The translations under genes were made by a program, and so were the position numbers. A stretch of DNA of 64,000 bases from Massilia sp. Root133 (GTDB lineage: Bacteria > Pseudomonadota > Gammaproteobacteria > Burkholderiales > Burkholderiaceae_D). The notes beneath the pieces were generated by a model that did not search any database, was not told the origin of the DNA, and was given only the letters and a program-made list of their open reading frames with translations. Shown here one piece after another: positions 44,771 through 54,478 of the stretch; positions within the stretch are counted from its first letter, which is position 1; every line of letters starts with the position of its first letter. The DNA lies in contig NZ_LMEW01000012.1 of assembly GCF_001426525.1 (NCBI RefSeq), forward strand, positions 146,332 through 210,331, given 5' to 3'.

Positions 44771-47700
44771 ATGGTCGTCCTGCGCCGCCTGCTGTGCTTC
44801 GTCTTGTTGTGCTGTTGGTCGGGCGCGTGGGCGCAGACCACCGTGTCCGGCTTTTCGCCCGAAGGGCAGGTGCGGCGCGTGCGCCAGGCTGTCGCGCGGT
44901 TCTCGCAGCCGATGGTGGCGTTCGGCGATTTGCGCGCCGAGACCCCGTTCGACGTCGCGTGCGCCGTGCCGGGCAGCGGCCGCTGGGTCGATGCGCAGAC
45001 GTGGAGCTACGATTTCGAACGCGACCTGCCGGGCGCCACGAGCTGCCGCTTCACGCTGAAAGCCGGCGTGCGCGACCTGGCCGGACAGCCGCTGGCGGGG
45101 GCACAGGCATTCACCGTCGCCACGGGCGGTCCGGCCGTGCTGGAAACGCTGCCGCATGAAGGCGCGTCCGGCATCGACGAGAAACAGGCCTTCGTGCTCG
45201 CGCTGTCCGCGCCCGCGTCGGCCGACAGCATCCTGAAACAGGCGTGGTGCCGCGCGGACGGCGCCAGCGACAAGATCGGAGTGACCCTGGTACAGGGCGC
45301 GCAGCGCGAACAGGTGTTGCGCACCGACCGCTGGTTCGTCCGGCAAGTCGTCGTCGCGGACCGCGGCAAGGAAGACATCGGACCGTACACGGACGCGCAA
45401 CTGCGCGCCGACGACAAGGCCGGCCGCCTGGCCCGCATCGTCGTGCTGCAATGCCGTCGCACGTTGCCGTCGAATGCGGAAGTCGCCCTCGTCTGGGGCG
45501 CCGGCGTGGCTGCGCCGAACGGCATCGCGACGGCCGAAGACCAGACGCTCTCGTTCAAGACGCGCGCCGATTTCACGGCCCGCTTCAACTGCGAGAAAGT
45601 CAACGCGCGGTCCCAATGCATTCCGTTCCAGCCGATGCGCGTGGACTTCAGCGCGCCCGTGCGCGCGGCCGACGCGGCCAGGGTGTATCTGGAAGGACCG
45701 GGCGGCAAGCGCTGGCCGGCGCGCATCGACAAGGAAGGCGGACGGACGCCGGACTTCGTGGGCCAGGCCAGCGTGCCCGGGCCGTTCCCGGAACAGGCAA
45801 GATTCACCCTGCACCTGCCGGCCGACTTGCGCGACGATGCGGGCCGGTCCCTCGTCAATGCGGGCCGCTTCCCGCTGGCCGTGCGCACGGGCGAGCAGCC
45901 GCCGCTCGTCAAGTTCGCGGCGCCGTTCGGCATCATCGAGGCAAACGGCGACCGCCTGCTGCCCGTCACCGTGCGCAACGTCGAGGCGCAGCTCGCCGGC
46001 CGCATGCACACGACTAACGGCATCGCCATGCGCCTCGACGCCAGCCGCACGGCCGACGTGCTCACGTGGCTGCGCAAGGTCGCGGGGCCGCACGGCGGCC
46101 TGAATCCCGGCCAGCCGGAAGGCGACCAGCTGAAGGTGTCGATCTTCAAGGGCGCCAAGGCAGACGCGCTGCAGCGCTTCACGCTCCCGAAACCGCTCGG
46201 CCGGCGCGCGTTCGAAGTGATCGGCATCCCGCTGCGCCAGCCCGGCTTCTACGCGGTCGAACTGGAAAGCCCGCGCCTGGGCGCCGCGCTGGATCCGAAA
46301 AGACGCACCGCGTACGTGCGCAGCGCGGCCCTCGTCACGAATCTGGCCGCGCATTTCAAGCTCGGCGCGCAATCGTCGCTCGTGTGGGTGACGTCGCTCG
46401 ACAAGGGGCAGCCCGTCGCGGGCGCGCGCGTCGAAGTGCGCGATTGCGGCGCGCGGCTGCTGTGGACCGGCACGACGGACGCCGCCGGCATCGCGCGCAT
46501 CCGCCAGGCGCTGCCGCATGCCCGCTGCAAGGAGGGCGACATCTACGTCGTGACGGCCGCGCGCGGCGACGACTTCACGTTCACCCTGTCCGACTGGCAG
46601 CAGGGCATCGAGGCGTGGCGCTTCAACCTGCCCACGGGCAGCCGCGACGAGGACAGCCGCATCGTCGCCACCGTGTTCGACCGCACCCTGCTGCGCGCCG
46701 GCGAGACCGTCCACATGAAGCACTACCTGCGCCGCCGCACGCAGCAGGGTTTCGCCTTCGTGCGCGCGAAGGACCCGGCGCCGAAAGAAGTCCGCGACTG
46801 GCGCGCGCAGGAACTCGGCACGGACAAGACGGCGTTGCCCGCGCGCGGCTTCCTCGTCCACCAGGGCAGCGGCGAGAAAGTCGAGTTTTCCCTGCGCTGG
46901 GATGCGAACGGCAGCGCCGAGGGCGAGTGGGCGATCCCGGCGGAAGCGAAGCTCGGCGTGTACGACGTGCTGATCGGCGGCCAGGTGGCGGGCGATTTCC
47001 GTGTCGAGCAATTCCGCGTGCCGACGATGAAGGCGCAACTGGCGGGGCCGAAGCATCCCGCCGTGGCGCCGCAGGCCGTCACGCTCGATGCGCAGGTGAG
47101 TTATCTGTCGGGCGGTCCCGCGGGCCTGGCGCCGGTGAAACTGCGCAGCGTCGTGCAGGACACCGGCGTGCAGTTCGCCGACTACGACGAGTTCGCGCTG
47201 GGGGCGGGCGACGTGCGCGAAGGCGTCGTCGACCAGGGTAGCGAGGGCGAGGAAGAGGCGGAATCGGAAGGCACGCCCGGCCAGGAAGTCGCGCGCACGC
47301 AAAGCCTGCAGCTCGACCGCGCGGGCGGGGCGCGCATCGTCGTCGACAAGCTGCCGGCGATCGAGCGCCCGAAAAGCCTGCTGGCCGAGTTGTCGTACCA
47401 GGACGCCAACGGCGAAACATTGACGGTCTCCACGCGCGTGCCGCTGTGGCCATCCGCGTACGTTGTCGGCATCAAGCCCGATGGCTGGCTGCTGCGCCGC
47501 GATGCGCTGAAATTCCAGACCGTCGTGCTGGACGTCGCCGGCAAGCCGGTGGCGAACGTGCCGATGACGGTCGACCTGCTCAAGCGGGCGACCTATTCGC
47601 ACCGGCGCCGTCTCGTCGGCGGCTTTTACGCCTATGAGCACAGCGCCGAGATCAAGCGCATCAGCGAAGCGTGCAGCGGCACGACGGACGCGCGCGGCCT

Positions 47701-50494
47701 GCTCCTGTGCGACGTGAAGGCGCCCGTCGACGGCGACCTGATCCTGCGCGCTCGAGCGACCGATCCGCAGCAACGCGTGGCGGCCACCCATCGCGAGGTG
47801 TACGTGGCGGGCGATGAGGAACAGTGGTTCGCGAACGCGGACCACGACCGCATCGACCTGCTGCCGGCGCAGAAGCGCTACGAACCGGGCGAGCAGGCAC
47901 GCTTCCAGGTGCGCAGCCCGTTCCGCCGGGCGACCGTGCTCGTGACCGTCGAGCGCGAGGGCATCCTCGACACGTACGTGCGGCGCCTGTCCGGCCGCGA
48001 CCAGACGATTTCGATTCCCGTAAAAGCGAGCTATGCGCCTAACGTGTTCGTGTCGGCTCTCGTCGTGCGCGGGCGCGTGGCGGGCGTGCAGCCGACGGCG
48101 CTCGTCGACCTGGGCAAGCCCGCTTATAAACTCGGGATCGCGCCGCTCCGCGTAGGCTGGAAGGGGCACGAACTGAAGGTCGACGTCGCGGCCGATAAAC
48201 CCGTGTACAAGGTGCGCGAGCGTGCGCAGGTCACGATCCGCGTGCGCGACCCGGACGGCACGCGGCCGGCGGCCGGTACGGAAGTCGCCGTGGCCGCCGT
48301 CGATGCCGGCCTGCTCGAACTGATGCCCAACACGAGCTGGAATTTGCTCGAGACGATGATGCACGAGCGCAGCCTGCAGGTGGAGACGTCGACGGCACAG
48401 ATGCAGGTCGTCGGCAAGCGCCACTTCGGCCGCAAGGCGTTCCCGCACGGCGGGGGCGGCGGCCGCGGCGCCGGGCGCGAGTTGTTCGAGACGCTGCTGC
48501 TGTGGAAGGGCAAGGTCGTCCTCGATGCGAACGGCGAGGCGAAGGTCGACGTGCCGTTGAACGATTCGCTGACGTCCTTCCGCATCGTAGCCGTCGCGAG
48601 CAGCGGCGCGGGCCGGTTCGGCGCGGGCGGCACGGACATCCGCACGTCGCAGGACCTGATGCTCGTCTCCGGCCTGCCGCCGCAGGTGCGCGAAGGAGAC
48701 CGCCTGCGCGCCGGGTTCACGCTGCGCAACGCGTCCGACCGGCAGCTGGCCATCCGCCTGGACGCCGGCGTGACCGCGGATGGCGGCAAGGCGCAGGCGC
48801 TGCCGCGCCAGGACATCGTGCTCGCGCCGGGCGAATCGCGCGAAGCGGGCTGGGATTACGCGGTGCCGGCAGGGGCATCGAGGCTGCAGTGGGACGTGGC
48901 GGCGGCAGGCGAGGGCGCGAGCGACCGCATGCGCGTCACGCAACAGGTGAACGTCGCCGTGCCGGTGCGCACCCTGCAGGCGACGCTCGTGCAGATCGAC
49001 GGCACGAAGACGATGCCCGTCGAGCGTCCGGCCGATGCGCTGCCGGGCCGCGGCGGCATCCGCACGACCCTGCAGGCGCGCCTCGGCAGCGACCTGCCGG
49101 GCGTGCGCGACTACATGACGGCCTATCCGTACACGTGCTTCGAACAGCGCACATCGCGTGCGGTGGCGCTGCAGGACAAGGCGATGTGGGATACGGTCGT
49201 CGCGACCTTGCCGTCGCACCTGGACGGCGATGGCCTGGTGAAGTATTTCGCACCGATGGACCAGGGCAGCGACGTGCTCACGGCCTATGTGCTGTCGGTG
49301 ACGCATGAAGCGGGCTACGCGATCCCGGACGAGCTGCGCGGCCGCATGGAGGCGGGCCTCGCCGCGTTCGTCGAAGGGAAGATCGTGCGCGGCAACGGCC
49401 GCGCGACGGGCGAACTGGCCGTGCGCAAGCTGGCGGCGCTGGAAGCGCTGTCGCGCGACACGGAGGTGCAGCCGGCCATGCTGGATTCGATCGAGGTCCA
49501 GCCGAACTTGTGGCCCACGTCCGCCGTCATCGACTGGTATCTGATCCTGAAACGCACGCCGGCGCTGCCGCAGCGCGACCAGCGCCTGGCGCAGGCCGGC
49601 CAGATCCTGCGCGCGCGCCTGAACCTGCAAGGCACGACGATGGGCTTTTCGACCGAGCGCGCGGATGGCTGGTGGTGGCTCATGACGTCCGTCGACGTGA
49701 ACGCCAACCGCCTGCTGCTGGCGACGCTGGACGATCCCGCGTGGAAGGTCGACGCCGGCCGCCTCGCGCGCGGCGCCCTCGGCCGCCAGCAGCACGGCCA
49801 CTGGGACACGACGACGGCCAACGCCTGGGGCACCGTCGCGCTCGAGCGCTTCTCCGAGACCTACGAGCGCGAGCCGGTGACGGGCAGCGCGAACCTCGTC
49901 GTCACGGGCGCGGATGCAAAACCCGTCAGCTGGACCGGGACCGTGCCCGCGACCGTGCTGCAGGCCTGGCCGCAGGGCCGCGGCACCTTGACCATGCGCC
50001 AGCTGGGCAGCGGCAAGCCATGGGCGACGGTCCAGAGCCTGGCGGCCGTGCCGTTGAAGGCCCCGCTGTCGTCCGGCTATCGCATCGCGCGCACCGTCAC
50101 GCCGGTCGAGCAGAAGGTCAAGGGCACGTGGTCGCGCGGGGACGTCTACCGCGTCCATCTCGACATCGATGCGCAGTCGGACATGACGTGGGTCGTCGTC
50201 GACGATCCGATCCCGGCCGGTGCCAGCGTGCTCGGATCGGGCCTGGGCCGCGATTCGCAGATCGCGACGGCCGGCGAACGCCGCACCGGCTGGACGTGGC
50301 CGGCGTTCGAGGAGCGCCTGCACACCGGCTACCGCGCGTACTACGAATGGGTGCCGAAGGGCCGCTTCACCGTCGAGTACACGGTGCGGCTGAACAACGA
50401 GGGCCGCTTCGCGCTGCCGACCACGCGCGTGGAAGCCATGTACGCGCCGGAGATGTTCGGCGAAGTGCCGAACGCGGGGATGACGGTGCAGTGA
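44771..50494 (+). CDS. Alpha-2-macroglobulin family protein with thioester motif
   Basis: A 1907-residue secreted or periplasmic protein. A signal peptide ends near residue 21 (LLCFVLLCCWSGAWA). MG-type domains fill the first half (MG2 region near 640-750). The bait and alpha-2-macroglobulin region follows, then the thioester CFEQ with Cys1456 (YPYTCFEQRTSRAV) and an alpha-helical TED and receptor-like C terminus. Bacterial macroglobulins trap foreign proteases after envelope damage. The pbpC gene begins on the last base of its stop codon (TGATG), the yfhM-pbpC arrangement of E. coli, which links protease defence to peptidoglycan repair. An acidic low-complexity insert (GSEGEEEAESEG) lies near 825. 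The first-choice start has a GGAGA site. Confidence 0.92.
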   Translation: MVVLRRLLCFVLLCCWSGAWAQTTVSGFSPEGQVRRVRQAVARFSQPMVAFGDLRAETPFDVACAVPGSGRWVDAQTWSYDFERDLPGATSCRFTLKAGVRDLAGQPLAGAQAFTVATGGPAVLETLPHEGASGIDEKQAFVLALSAPASADSILKQAWCRADGASDKIGVTLVQGAQREQVLRTDRWFVRQVVVADRGKEDIGPYTDAQLRADDKAGRLARIVVLQCRRTLPSNAEVALVWGAGVAAPNGIATAEDQTLSFKTRADFTARFNCEKVNARSQCIPFQPMRVDFSAPVRAADAARVYLEGPGGKRWPARIDKEGGRTPDFVGQASVPGPFPEQARFTLHLPADLRDDAGRSLVNAGRFPLAVRTGEQPPLVKFAAPFGIIEANGDRLLPVTVRNVEAQLAGRMHTTNGIAMRLDASRTADVLTWLRKVAGPHGGLNPGQPEGDQLKVSIFKGAKADALQRFTLPKPLGRRAFEVIGIPLRQPGFYAVELESPRLGAALDPKRRTAYVRSAALVTNLAAHFKLGAQSSLVWVTSLDKGQPVAGARVEVRDCGARLLWTGTTDAAGIARIRQALPHARCKEGDIYVVTAARGDDFTFTLSDWQQGIEAWRFNLPTGSRDEDSRIVATVFDRTLLRAGETVHMKHYLRRRTQQGFAFVRAKDPAPKEVRDWRAQELGTDKTALPARGFLVHQGSGEKVEFSLRWDANGSAEGEWAIPAEAKLGVYDVLIGGQVAGDFRVEQFRVPTMKAQLAGPKHPAVAPQAVTLDAQVSYLSGGPAGLAPVKLRSVVQDTGVQFADYDEFALGAGDVREGVVDQGSEGEEEAESEGTPGQEVARTQSLQLDRAGGARIVVDKLPAIERPKSLLAELSYQDANGETLTVSTRVPLWPSAYVVGIKPDGWLLRRDALKFQTVVLDVAGKPVANVPMTVDLLKRATYSHRRRLVGGFYAYEHSAEIKRISEACSGTTDARGLLLCDVKAPVDGDLILRARATDPQQRVAATHREVYVAGDEEQWFANADHDRIDLLPAQKRYEPGEQARFQVRSPFRRATVLVTVEREGILDTYVRRLSGRDQTISIPVKASYAPNVFVSALVVRGRVAGVQPTALVDLGKPAYKLGIAPLRVGWKGHELKVDVAADKPVYKVRERAQVTIRVRDPDGTRPAAGTEVAVAAVDAGLLELMPNTSWNLLETMMHERSLQVETSTAQMQVVGKRHFGRKAFPHGGGGGRGAGRELFETLLLWKGKVVLDANGEAKVDVPLNDSLTSFRIVAVASSGAGRFGAGGTDIRTSQDLMLVSGLPPQVREGDRLRAGFTLRNASDRQLAIRLDAGVTADGGKAQALPRQDIVLAPGESREAGWDYAVPAGASRLQWDVAAAGEGASDRMRVTQQVNVAVPVRTLQATLVQIDGTKTMPVERPADALPGRGGIRTTLQARLGSDLPGVRDYMTAYPYTCFEQRTSRAVALQDKAMWDTVVATLPSHLDGDGLVKYFAPMDQGSDVLTAYVLSVTHEAGYAIPDELRGRMEAGLAAFVEGKIVRGNGRATGELAVRKLAALEALSRDTEVQPAMLDSIEVQPNLWPTSAVIDWYLILKRTPALPQRDQRLAQAGQILRARLNLQGTTMGFSTERADGWWWLMTSVDVNANRLLLATLDDPAWKVDAGRLARGALGRQQHGHWDTTTANAWGTVALERFSETYEREPVTGSANLVVTGADAKPVSWTGTVPATVLQAWPQGRGTLTMRQLGSGKPWATVQSLAAVPLKAPLSSGYRIARTVTPVEQKVKGTWSRGDVYRVHLDIDAQSDMTWVVVDDPIPAGASVLGSGLGRDSQIATAGERRTGWTWPAFEERLHTGYRAYYEWVPKGRFTVEYTVRLNNEGRFALPTTRVEAMYAPEMFGEVPNAGMTVQ

Positions 50495-52677
50495 TGAAGA
50501 TCCTGGCCTGGCTTCTGCTGCTGGTGGCGTTGACGGTACATGCCGCCGTGCCGACGCCGCAGGAAGTGAAGGCGGCGTGGCGCTCATCCGACACGACCCT
50601 GCTCGACCGCCACGGCGAGATCCTCGCCACGGTGCGCGTGGACATGGCGGGCAGGCGGCTCGGCTGGGTGGCGCTGGACGACATCTCGCCGACGCTCGGC
50701 CGCGCCGTGCTGCAGGCCGAGGACCAGCGCTTCATGGAACACGGCGGCATCGACTTCCAGGCCATCGGCAAGGCTGCATGGGACAACCTGTTCGGCCAGC
50801 AGCGCACGCGCGGCGCATCGACGATCACGATGCAGCTCGCGGGCCTGCTCGATCCGAAGCTGGCGCCGCGGTCGAAGGGCCGCACGTGGGCGCGCAAATG
50901 GGACCAGGCGCTCGCCGCGCGCGAACTGGAAGCCGGCTGGAACAAGCGCCAGATCCTGGAAGCCTACCTGAACCTGGCCAGCTATCGCGGCGAGCTGCAA
51001 GGCATCGGCGCCGCCGCGCGCAACCTGTTCGGCAAGGCGCCGTCCGGGCTGGACGCGGGCGAGGCCGCGATCCTCGCGAGCCTGTTGCGCGCGCCGACGG
51101 CGCCGCCGCGGACGGTCGCGAAGCGCGCCTGCGCGCTCGCACGCGAGCTCGCGGGTGAGCTCGAACCGCGCACGGATTGCGCGGCCATCGAGTGGGAAGT
51201 CGACGCGGCGTTCGCGCGCACCGCATCCGCGCCGGCATCCGCGCCGACGGGTGTGACGCCGCAGTTCGTGCGCCGCCTCGGCGGCGCAGTGGGCTCCAGT
51301 TCGGGCAGCGTGGTGCGCAGCACCCTCGACGCAAGCTTGCAGCGCTTTGCCGTCGCTACGCTGCGCCGCCACCTCGCCGAACTGGCCGAACGCAACGTCG
51401 GCGACGGCGCCGTGATCGTCATCGACAACGCCAGCGGCGACGTGCTGGCTTATGTCGCGAACGGCGGTGCCGGCGAAGTGGATGGCGTGACGGCGCTGCG
51501 CCAGGCCGGGTCCACGCTGAAGCCGTTTTTATACGAGCTGGCGCTGGAACGGGGGCAGTTGACGGCGGCGTCGCTGCTGGACGACACGCCCGTCGACATC
51601 CCGACCGTCGGCGGCCTGTACGTGCCGCAGAACTACGACCACCAGTACCGCGATGCGGCGTCGGTGCGCACGAGCCTTGCCGGCTCGCTGAACGTGCCGG
51701 CGGTGCGCACGCTGATGCTGACCGGGCTCGAACGCTTTCACGAGCGCCTGCGCGCGCTCGGCATCACGAGTCTTACCGAGGCGCCGGAGTTCTACGGCTG
51801 GTCGCTGGCGCTGGGCTCGGGCGACGTCAGCCTGCTGGAACTCGCGCAGGCCTATCGCACCTTGGCGAACGGCGGCGTGCAGGACGGCAAACGGCGGGTG
51901 CTGGATGCGCGCGCCAGCTTCATCGTGGCCGACATCCTGTCCGACCGCGCGGCCCGCAGCACGACGTTCGGCCTCTCCAACGAACTCGCCACCGGGTTCT
52001 GGAGCGCCGTCAAGACGGGCACCAGCAAGGACATGCGCGACAACTGGTGCGTGGGCTTTTCGGACCGCTACACGGTCGGCGTGTGGGTCGGGAATTTCGA
52101 CGGCCGCTCGATGTGGGACGTGTCCGGCGTGGCCGGCGCGGCGCCCGCGTGGCGCGACGTGATGGACTACCTGCACCGCGACCGCCCGAGCAGGCCGCCC
52201 GCCGCGCCGCCTGGTGTCGTGCGCCAGACGGTCCGCTTCGCGCCGGCCGTGGAGCCCGAGCGCAGCGAATGGTTCGTGCGCGGCACGGAAGTCGCGCTGG
52301 TCGAGATGCTGCCGCCGGCGAAGCGCGCGCCGCGCATCGTGTATCCGGCCGCGGACAGTGTCATCGCACTCGATCCGGACATCCCGGCACCGCTGCAGCG
52401 CGTGAGCTTGCGTGCCTACGGCGGCGCGGGCCTGCGCTGGGAACTCGATGGTACGGATGCCGGCCCGGCCGATCGGGGCGCCACATGGGCGCCGCTGGCG
52501 GGCGAGCATGAACTGAAGCTTGTGGGAGAGGATGGCCGGGCGGTCGCTGCCGCCCGGTTCGAGGTGCGCGGAGCGGCGGCTCCCGGTCAGCTGGCTTCGA
52601 CTTTTTCGACCAGCACCGGCGGTTCCGCGATCAGGTCGAGCGGCAACGGCGTGAACAGCGGCGAGTCCGAGCGGTAG
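50494..52677 (+). CDS. pbpC: Penicillin-binding protein 1C
   Basis: A 727-residue bifunctional peptidoglycan synthase. A short N-terminal signal or anchor (ILAWLLLLVALTVHAA) is followed by the glycosyltransferase motif EDQRFMEHGGIDFQAIG and RGASTITMQLAG. The transpeptidase has S340 in GSTLKPF, SLN, and K507 in KTGTS, so both active sites look intact. The C-terminal PBP1C domain (PRIVYPAADSVIALDPDIP) follows. The stop lies 91 bp inside the convergent 5'-nucleotidase gene, and the last 30 residues (Ser/Gly-rich) are the antisense of that gene, suggesting an extended reading after loss of an earlier stop. Confidence 0.93.
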   Translation: MKILAWLLLLVALTVHAAVPTPQEVKAAWRSSDTTLLDRHGEILATVRVDMAGRRLGWVALDDISPTLGRAVLQAEDQRFMEHGGIDFQAIGKAAWDNLFGQQRTRGASTITMQLAGLLDPKLAPRSKGRTWARKWDQALAARELEAGWNKRQILEAYLNLASYRGELQGIGAAARNLFGKAPSGLDAGEAAILASLLRAPTAPPRTVAKRACALARELAGELEPRTDCAAIEWEVDAAFARTASAPASAPTGVTPQFVRRLGGAVGSSSGSVVRSTLDASLQRFAVATLRRHLAELAERNVGDGAVIVIDNASGDVLAYVANGGAGEVDGVTALRQAGSTLKPFLYELALERGQLTAASLLDDTPVDIPTVGGLYVPQNYDHQYRDAASVRTSLAGSLNVPAVRTLMLTGLERFHERLRALGITSLTEAPEFYGWSLALGSGDVSLLELAQAYRTLANGGVQDGKRRVLDARASFIVADILSDRAARSTTFGLSNELATGFWSAVKTGTSKDMRDNWCVGFSDRYTVGVWVGNFDGRSMWDVSGVAGAAPAWRDVMDYLHRDRPSRPPAAPPGVVRQTVRFAPAVEPERSEWFVRGTEVALVEMLPPAKRAPRIVYPAADSVIALDPDIPAPLQRVSLRAYGGAGLRWELDGTDAGPADRGATWAPLAGEHELKLVGEDGRAVAAARFEVRGAAAPGQLASTFSTSTGGSAIRSSGNGVNSGESER

Positions 52678-53600
52678 GGCACGCGTCCGGATGGGACGTG
52701 GCGCGCGGCCGGATCCAGGTGCAGGTCCTGGTCGTCGAAGAACAGGTGCGCGCGGAATGCCTTGACGACCTTCGACTTCGGCACGCCGCCGAGGAAGAAG
52801 ATCTCGTTCACGTACACGCCCCAGTGGCGCAGGGTATTGATGACCCGCATCTCGGCCGGCGCGCTGCGCGCCGTCACGATCGCGATCCGTACGGGCGACA
52901 CGTCGGCGCCGAACGGCAGCCGTTCCTGCAGGCGTGCGAGCCGGCGCAGCAGGATCGCATACGGACCGTCCTGCATCGGTTCGTTCTGCTTCTCGTCCTC
53001 GATCGTGTGGAAGCGGTCGAGGCCCTCGGTCTTGTAGACCAGTTCACTGGAGTCGTCGAACAGCACGGCATCGCCGTCGAAGGCGATGCGCACCTGGTCT
53101 TCCGGCGGCGCCTCGGCCGCGTGCGGCGGCGGTTTCAACACCGCGGCGGCACAGGCCTGCGCATCGATCACGCGCTGGGCGTCTTCGACATTCGTCGTCA
53201 GGAACAGGTCGACGGCGAAGGCGTCCAGGTAATCGACGACCGACTCGCCGCCGGTGAACGCATGGCGCGAAATCGGCAGGCCGCGCGACCGGATGTTGTT
53301 GAACACGCGCACGCCGGTCTCGGGGCTGTTGCGCGACATGACGACGACTTCGACGAGCGGCTTCGCCTCGAACGGCGCATAGCGGTTCAGGCCGAGCAGG
53401 GCGCGCACGAGCGCCATGCCGGTGCCGTCGCGCAGCGGTTCGTTCTCGCGCTCCAGCATGTAGGCGCGATATTCCTCCAGTGCGCTCTGGGGATTCTTGA
53501 TGGATCTGGCTTTGTAGATGGCGTCGGCTTCCGCCAGGTCGAACAGGGCGGTGGCGGAGATGCCGACCACGAGGGTATCGGAAAGGTCGAGGGGAGGCAT
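52587..53600 (-). CDS. 5'-nucleotidase (cytosolic NT5C1-like family)
   Basis: A 337-residue protein of the PF06189 5'-nucleotidase family, which dephosphorylates nucleoside monophosphates. Visible features are DTLVVGISATALFDL at the start, VVVMSRNSPETGVRVFNNI, a central metal-binding IAFDGDAVLFDDSSEL, IVTARSAP, and FLGGVPKSKVVKAFRAHLFFDDQ near the end. These match a HAD-type phosphatase core. Its 3' end overlaps pbpC by 91 bp on the opposite strand. The gap 53601-53770 after its start holds no gene. Confidence 0.88.
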   Translation of the reverse strand: MPPLDLSDTLVVGISATALFDLAEADAIYKARSIKNPQSALEEYRAYMLERENEPLRDGTGMALVRALLGLNRYAPFEAKPLVEVVVMSRNSPETGVRVFNNIRSRGLPISRHAFTGGESVVDYLDAFAVDLFLTTNVEDAQRVIDAQACAAAVLKPPPHAAEAPPEDQVRIAFDGDAVLFDDSSELVYKTEGLDRFHTIEDEKQNEPMQDGPYAILLRRLARLQERLPFGADVSPVRIAIVTARSAPAEMRVINTLRHWGVYVNEIFFLGGVPKSKVVKAFRAHLFFDDQDLHLDPAARHVPSGRVPYRSDSPLFTPLPLDLIAEPPVLVEKVEAS

Positions 53601-53770
53601 GGCGGTCGGATTCCTTGGTGGCGGAACGGGAGCATTCCAAACGGAAATTATCGCGGTCAGGGTTGAAGGATACTTGAGTTCAATCGATCACCCCGCCTGA
53701 GCGAGCGCAAACGACGCATGCGGTACGGGTAAGACCATGAAGCGCATGACGTAACGAGACAGGTGACGAC

Positions 53771-54289
53771 ATGGCCGACCAGATGGTGTGCACCGAACCC
53801 CTCGCGCGCCTGCGCGAGATCCGCCGGCTCGTGCACGAGAACAACCGCTCCTGCGTGCCGGACGAGCTGATCGTCTGCCAGATCTACATGGAATCGCGCT
53901 TCGACTCTTGCGCCCAGCCGGCGGGCAGCAGCGCGCGGGGTTTGATGCAGTTGCTGAAGGTGGCGAACCGCGAACTGTTCCGGCTCGATAACCTGTGCAA
54001 GCCAACGTCTCAGCGCTGCGCCGAGGCGGCGCTGTATGCGGAGGCGGATGCGTTTCACGCGAGTCCGGCGTTCATCGACGAGGCCACCAATATTCAGATG
54101 GGGACGCGCTATCTGCAGGCGTTGATCGACCGGGCCAGGCGCGAAAAGCGGGCAGACCCGATCGTGGAAGCGTACATGGATTATCGCGGCGTGCGGAACG
54201 GGGTCTATTACCGCAAGATCCGTGCGGCGGCGGAGCGCCTGGAACGCGATCCGGACGACATCGGGGCGCTGCGTGCGATGACAGCATGA
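53771..54289 (+). CDS. Lytic transglycosylase-like (SLT domain) protein
   Basis: A 172-residue protein with a Slt-type lysozyme fold: the catalytic Glu41 in IYMESRFDS, SSARGLMQLL after it, and ATNIQMGTRYLQALIDRA further on. The YMDYRGVRNGVYYRKI segment replaces the usual YNAG block. There is no signal peptide, so unless exported by another route it would stay in the cytoplasm; phage- or secretion-associated enzymes of this type also lack one. It contains five cysteines. An AGG site lies upstream of the ATG. No partner genes adjoin it. Confidence 0.75.
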   Translation: MADQMVCTEPLARLREIRRLVHENNRSCVPDELIVCQIYMESRFDSCAQPAGSSARGLMQLLKVANRELFRLDNLCKPTSQRCAEAALYAEADAFHASPAFIDEATNIQMGTRYLQALIDRARREKRADPIVEAYMDYRGVRNGVYYRKIRAAAERLERDPDDIGALRAMTA

Positions 54290-54308
54290 GCGGAGCGCAG
54301 AAACAAAA

Positions 54309-54336
54309 AAGGCGTCACGATCACTCGTAACGCCTT
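54309..54336 (-). terminator. Intrinsic terminator of tRNA-Lys
   Basis: AAGGCGTCACGA and TCGTAACGCCTT form a 12-bp stem with one mismatch around TCAC. Read on the minus strand it is followed by TTTTTTGTTT, so it terminates the tRNA transcript. Confidence 0.75.
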
Positions 54337-54356
54337 GCTTTGCTACTGCTGAATTC

Positions 54357-54432
54357 TGGTAGGCCGTGCTGGGCTCGAACCAGCGACCAACGGATTAAAA
54401 GTCCGCTGCTCTACCAACTGAGCTAACGACCC
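54357..54432 (-). tRNA. tRNA-Lys (anticodon UUU)
   Basis: The minus strand reads a full 76-nt cloverleaf: acceptor GGGTCGT pairing with ACGGCCT, D arm GCTCAGTTGGTAGAGC, anticodon loop CTTTTAA with anticodon TTT, T arm with GGTTCGAGCC, and an encoded CCA end. Both wobble codons AAA and AAG would be read. Confidence 0.97.
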
Positions 54433-54478
54433 GAAAGAAGCAAGATTATAGGGGGAAACTGCGGTCGTGTCAAACGGC

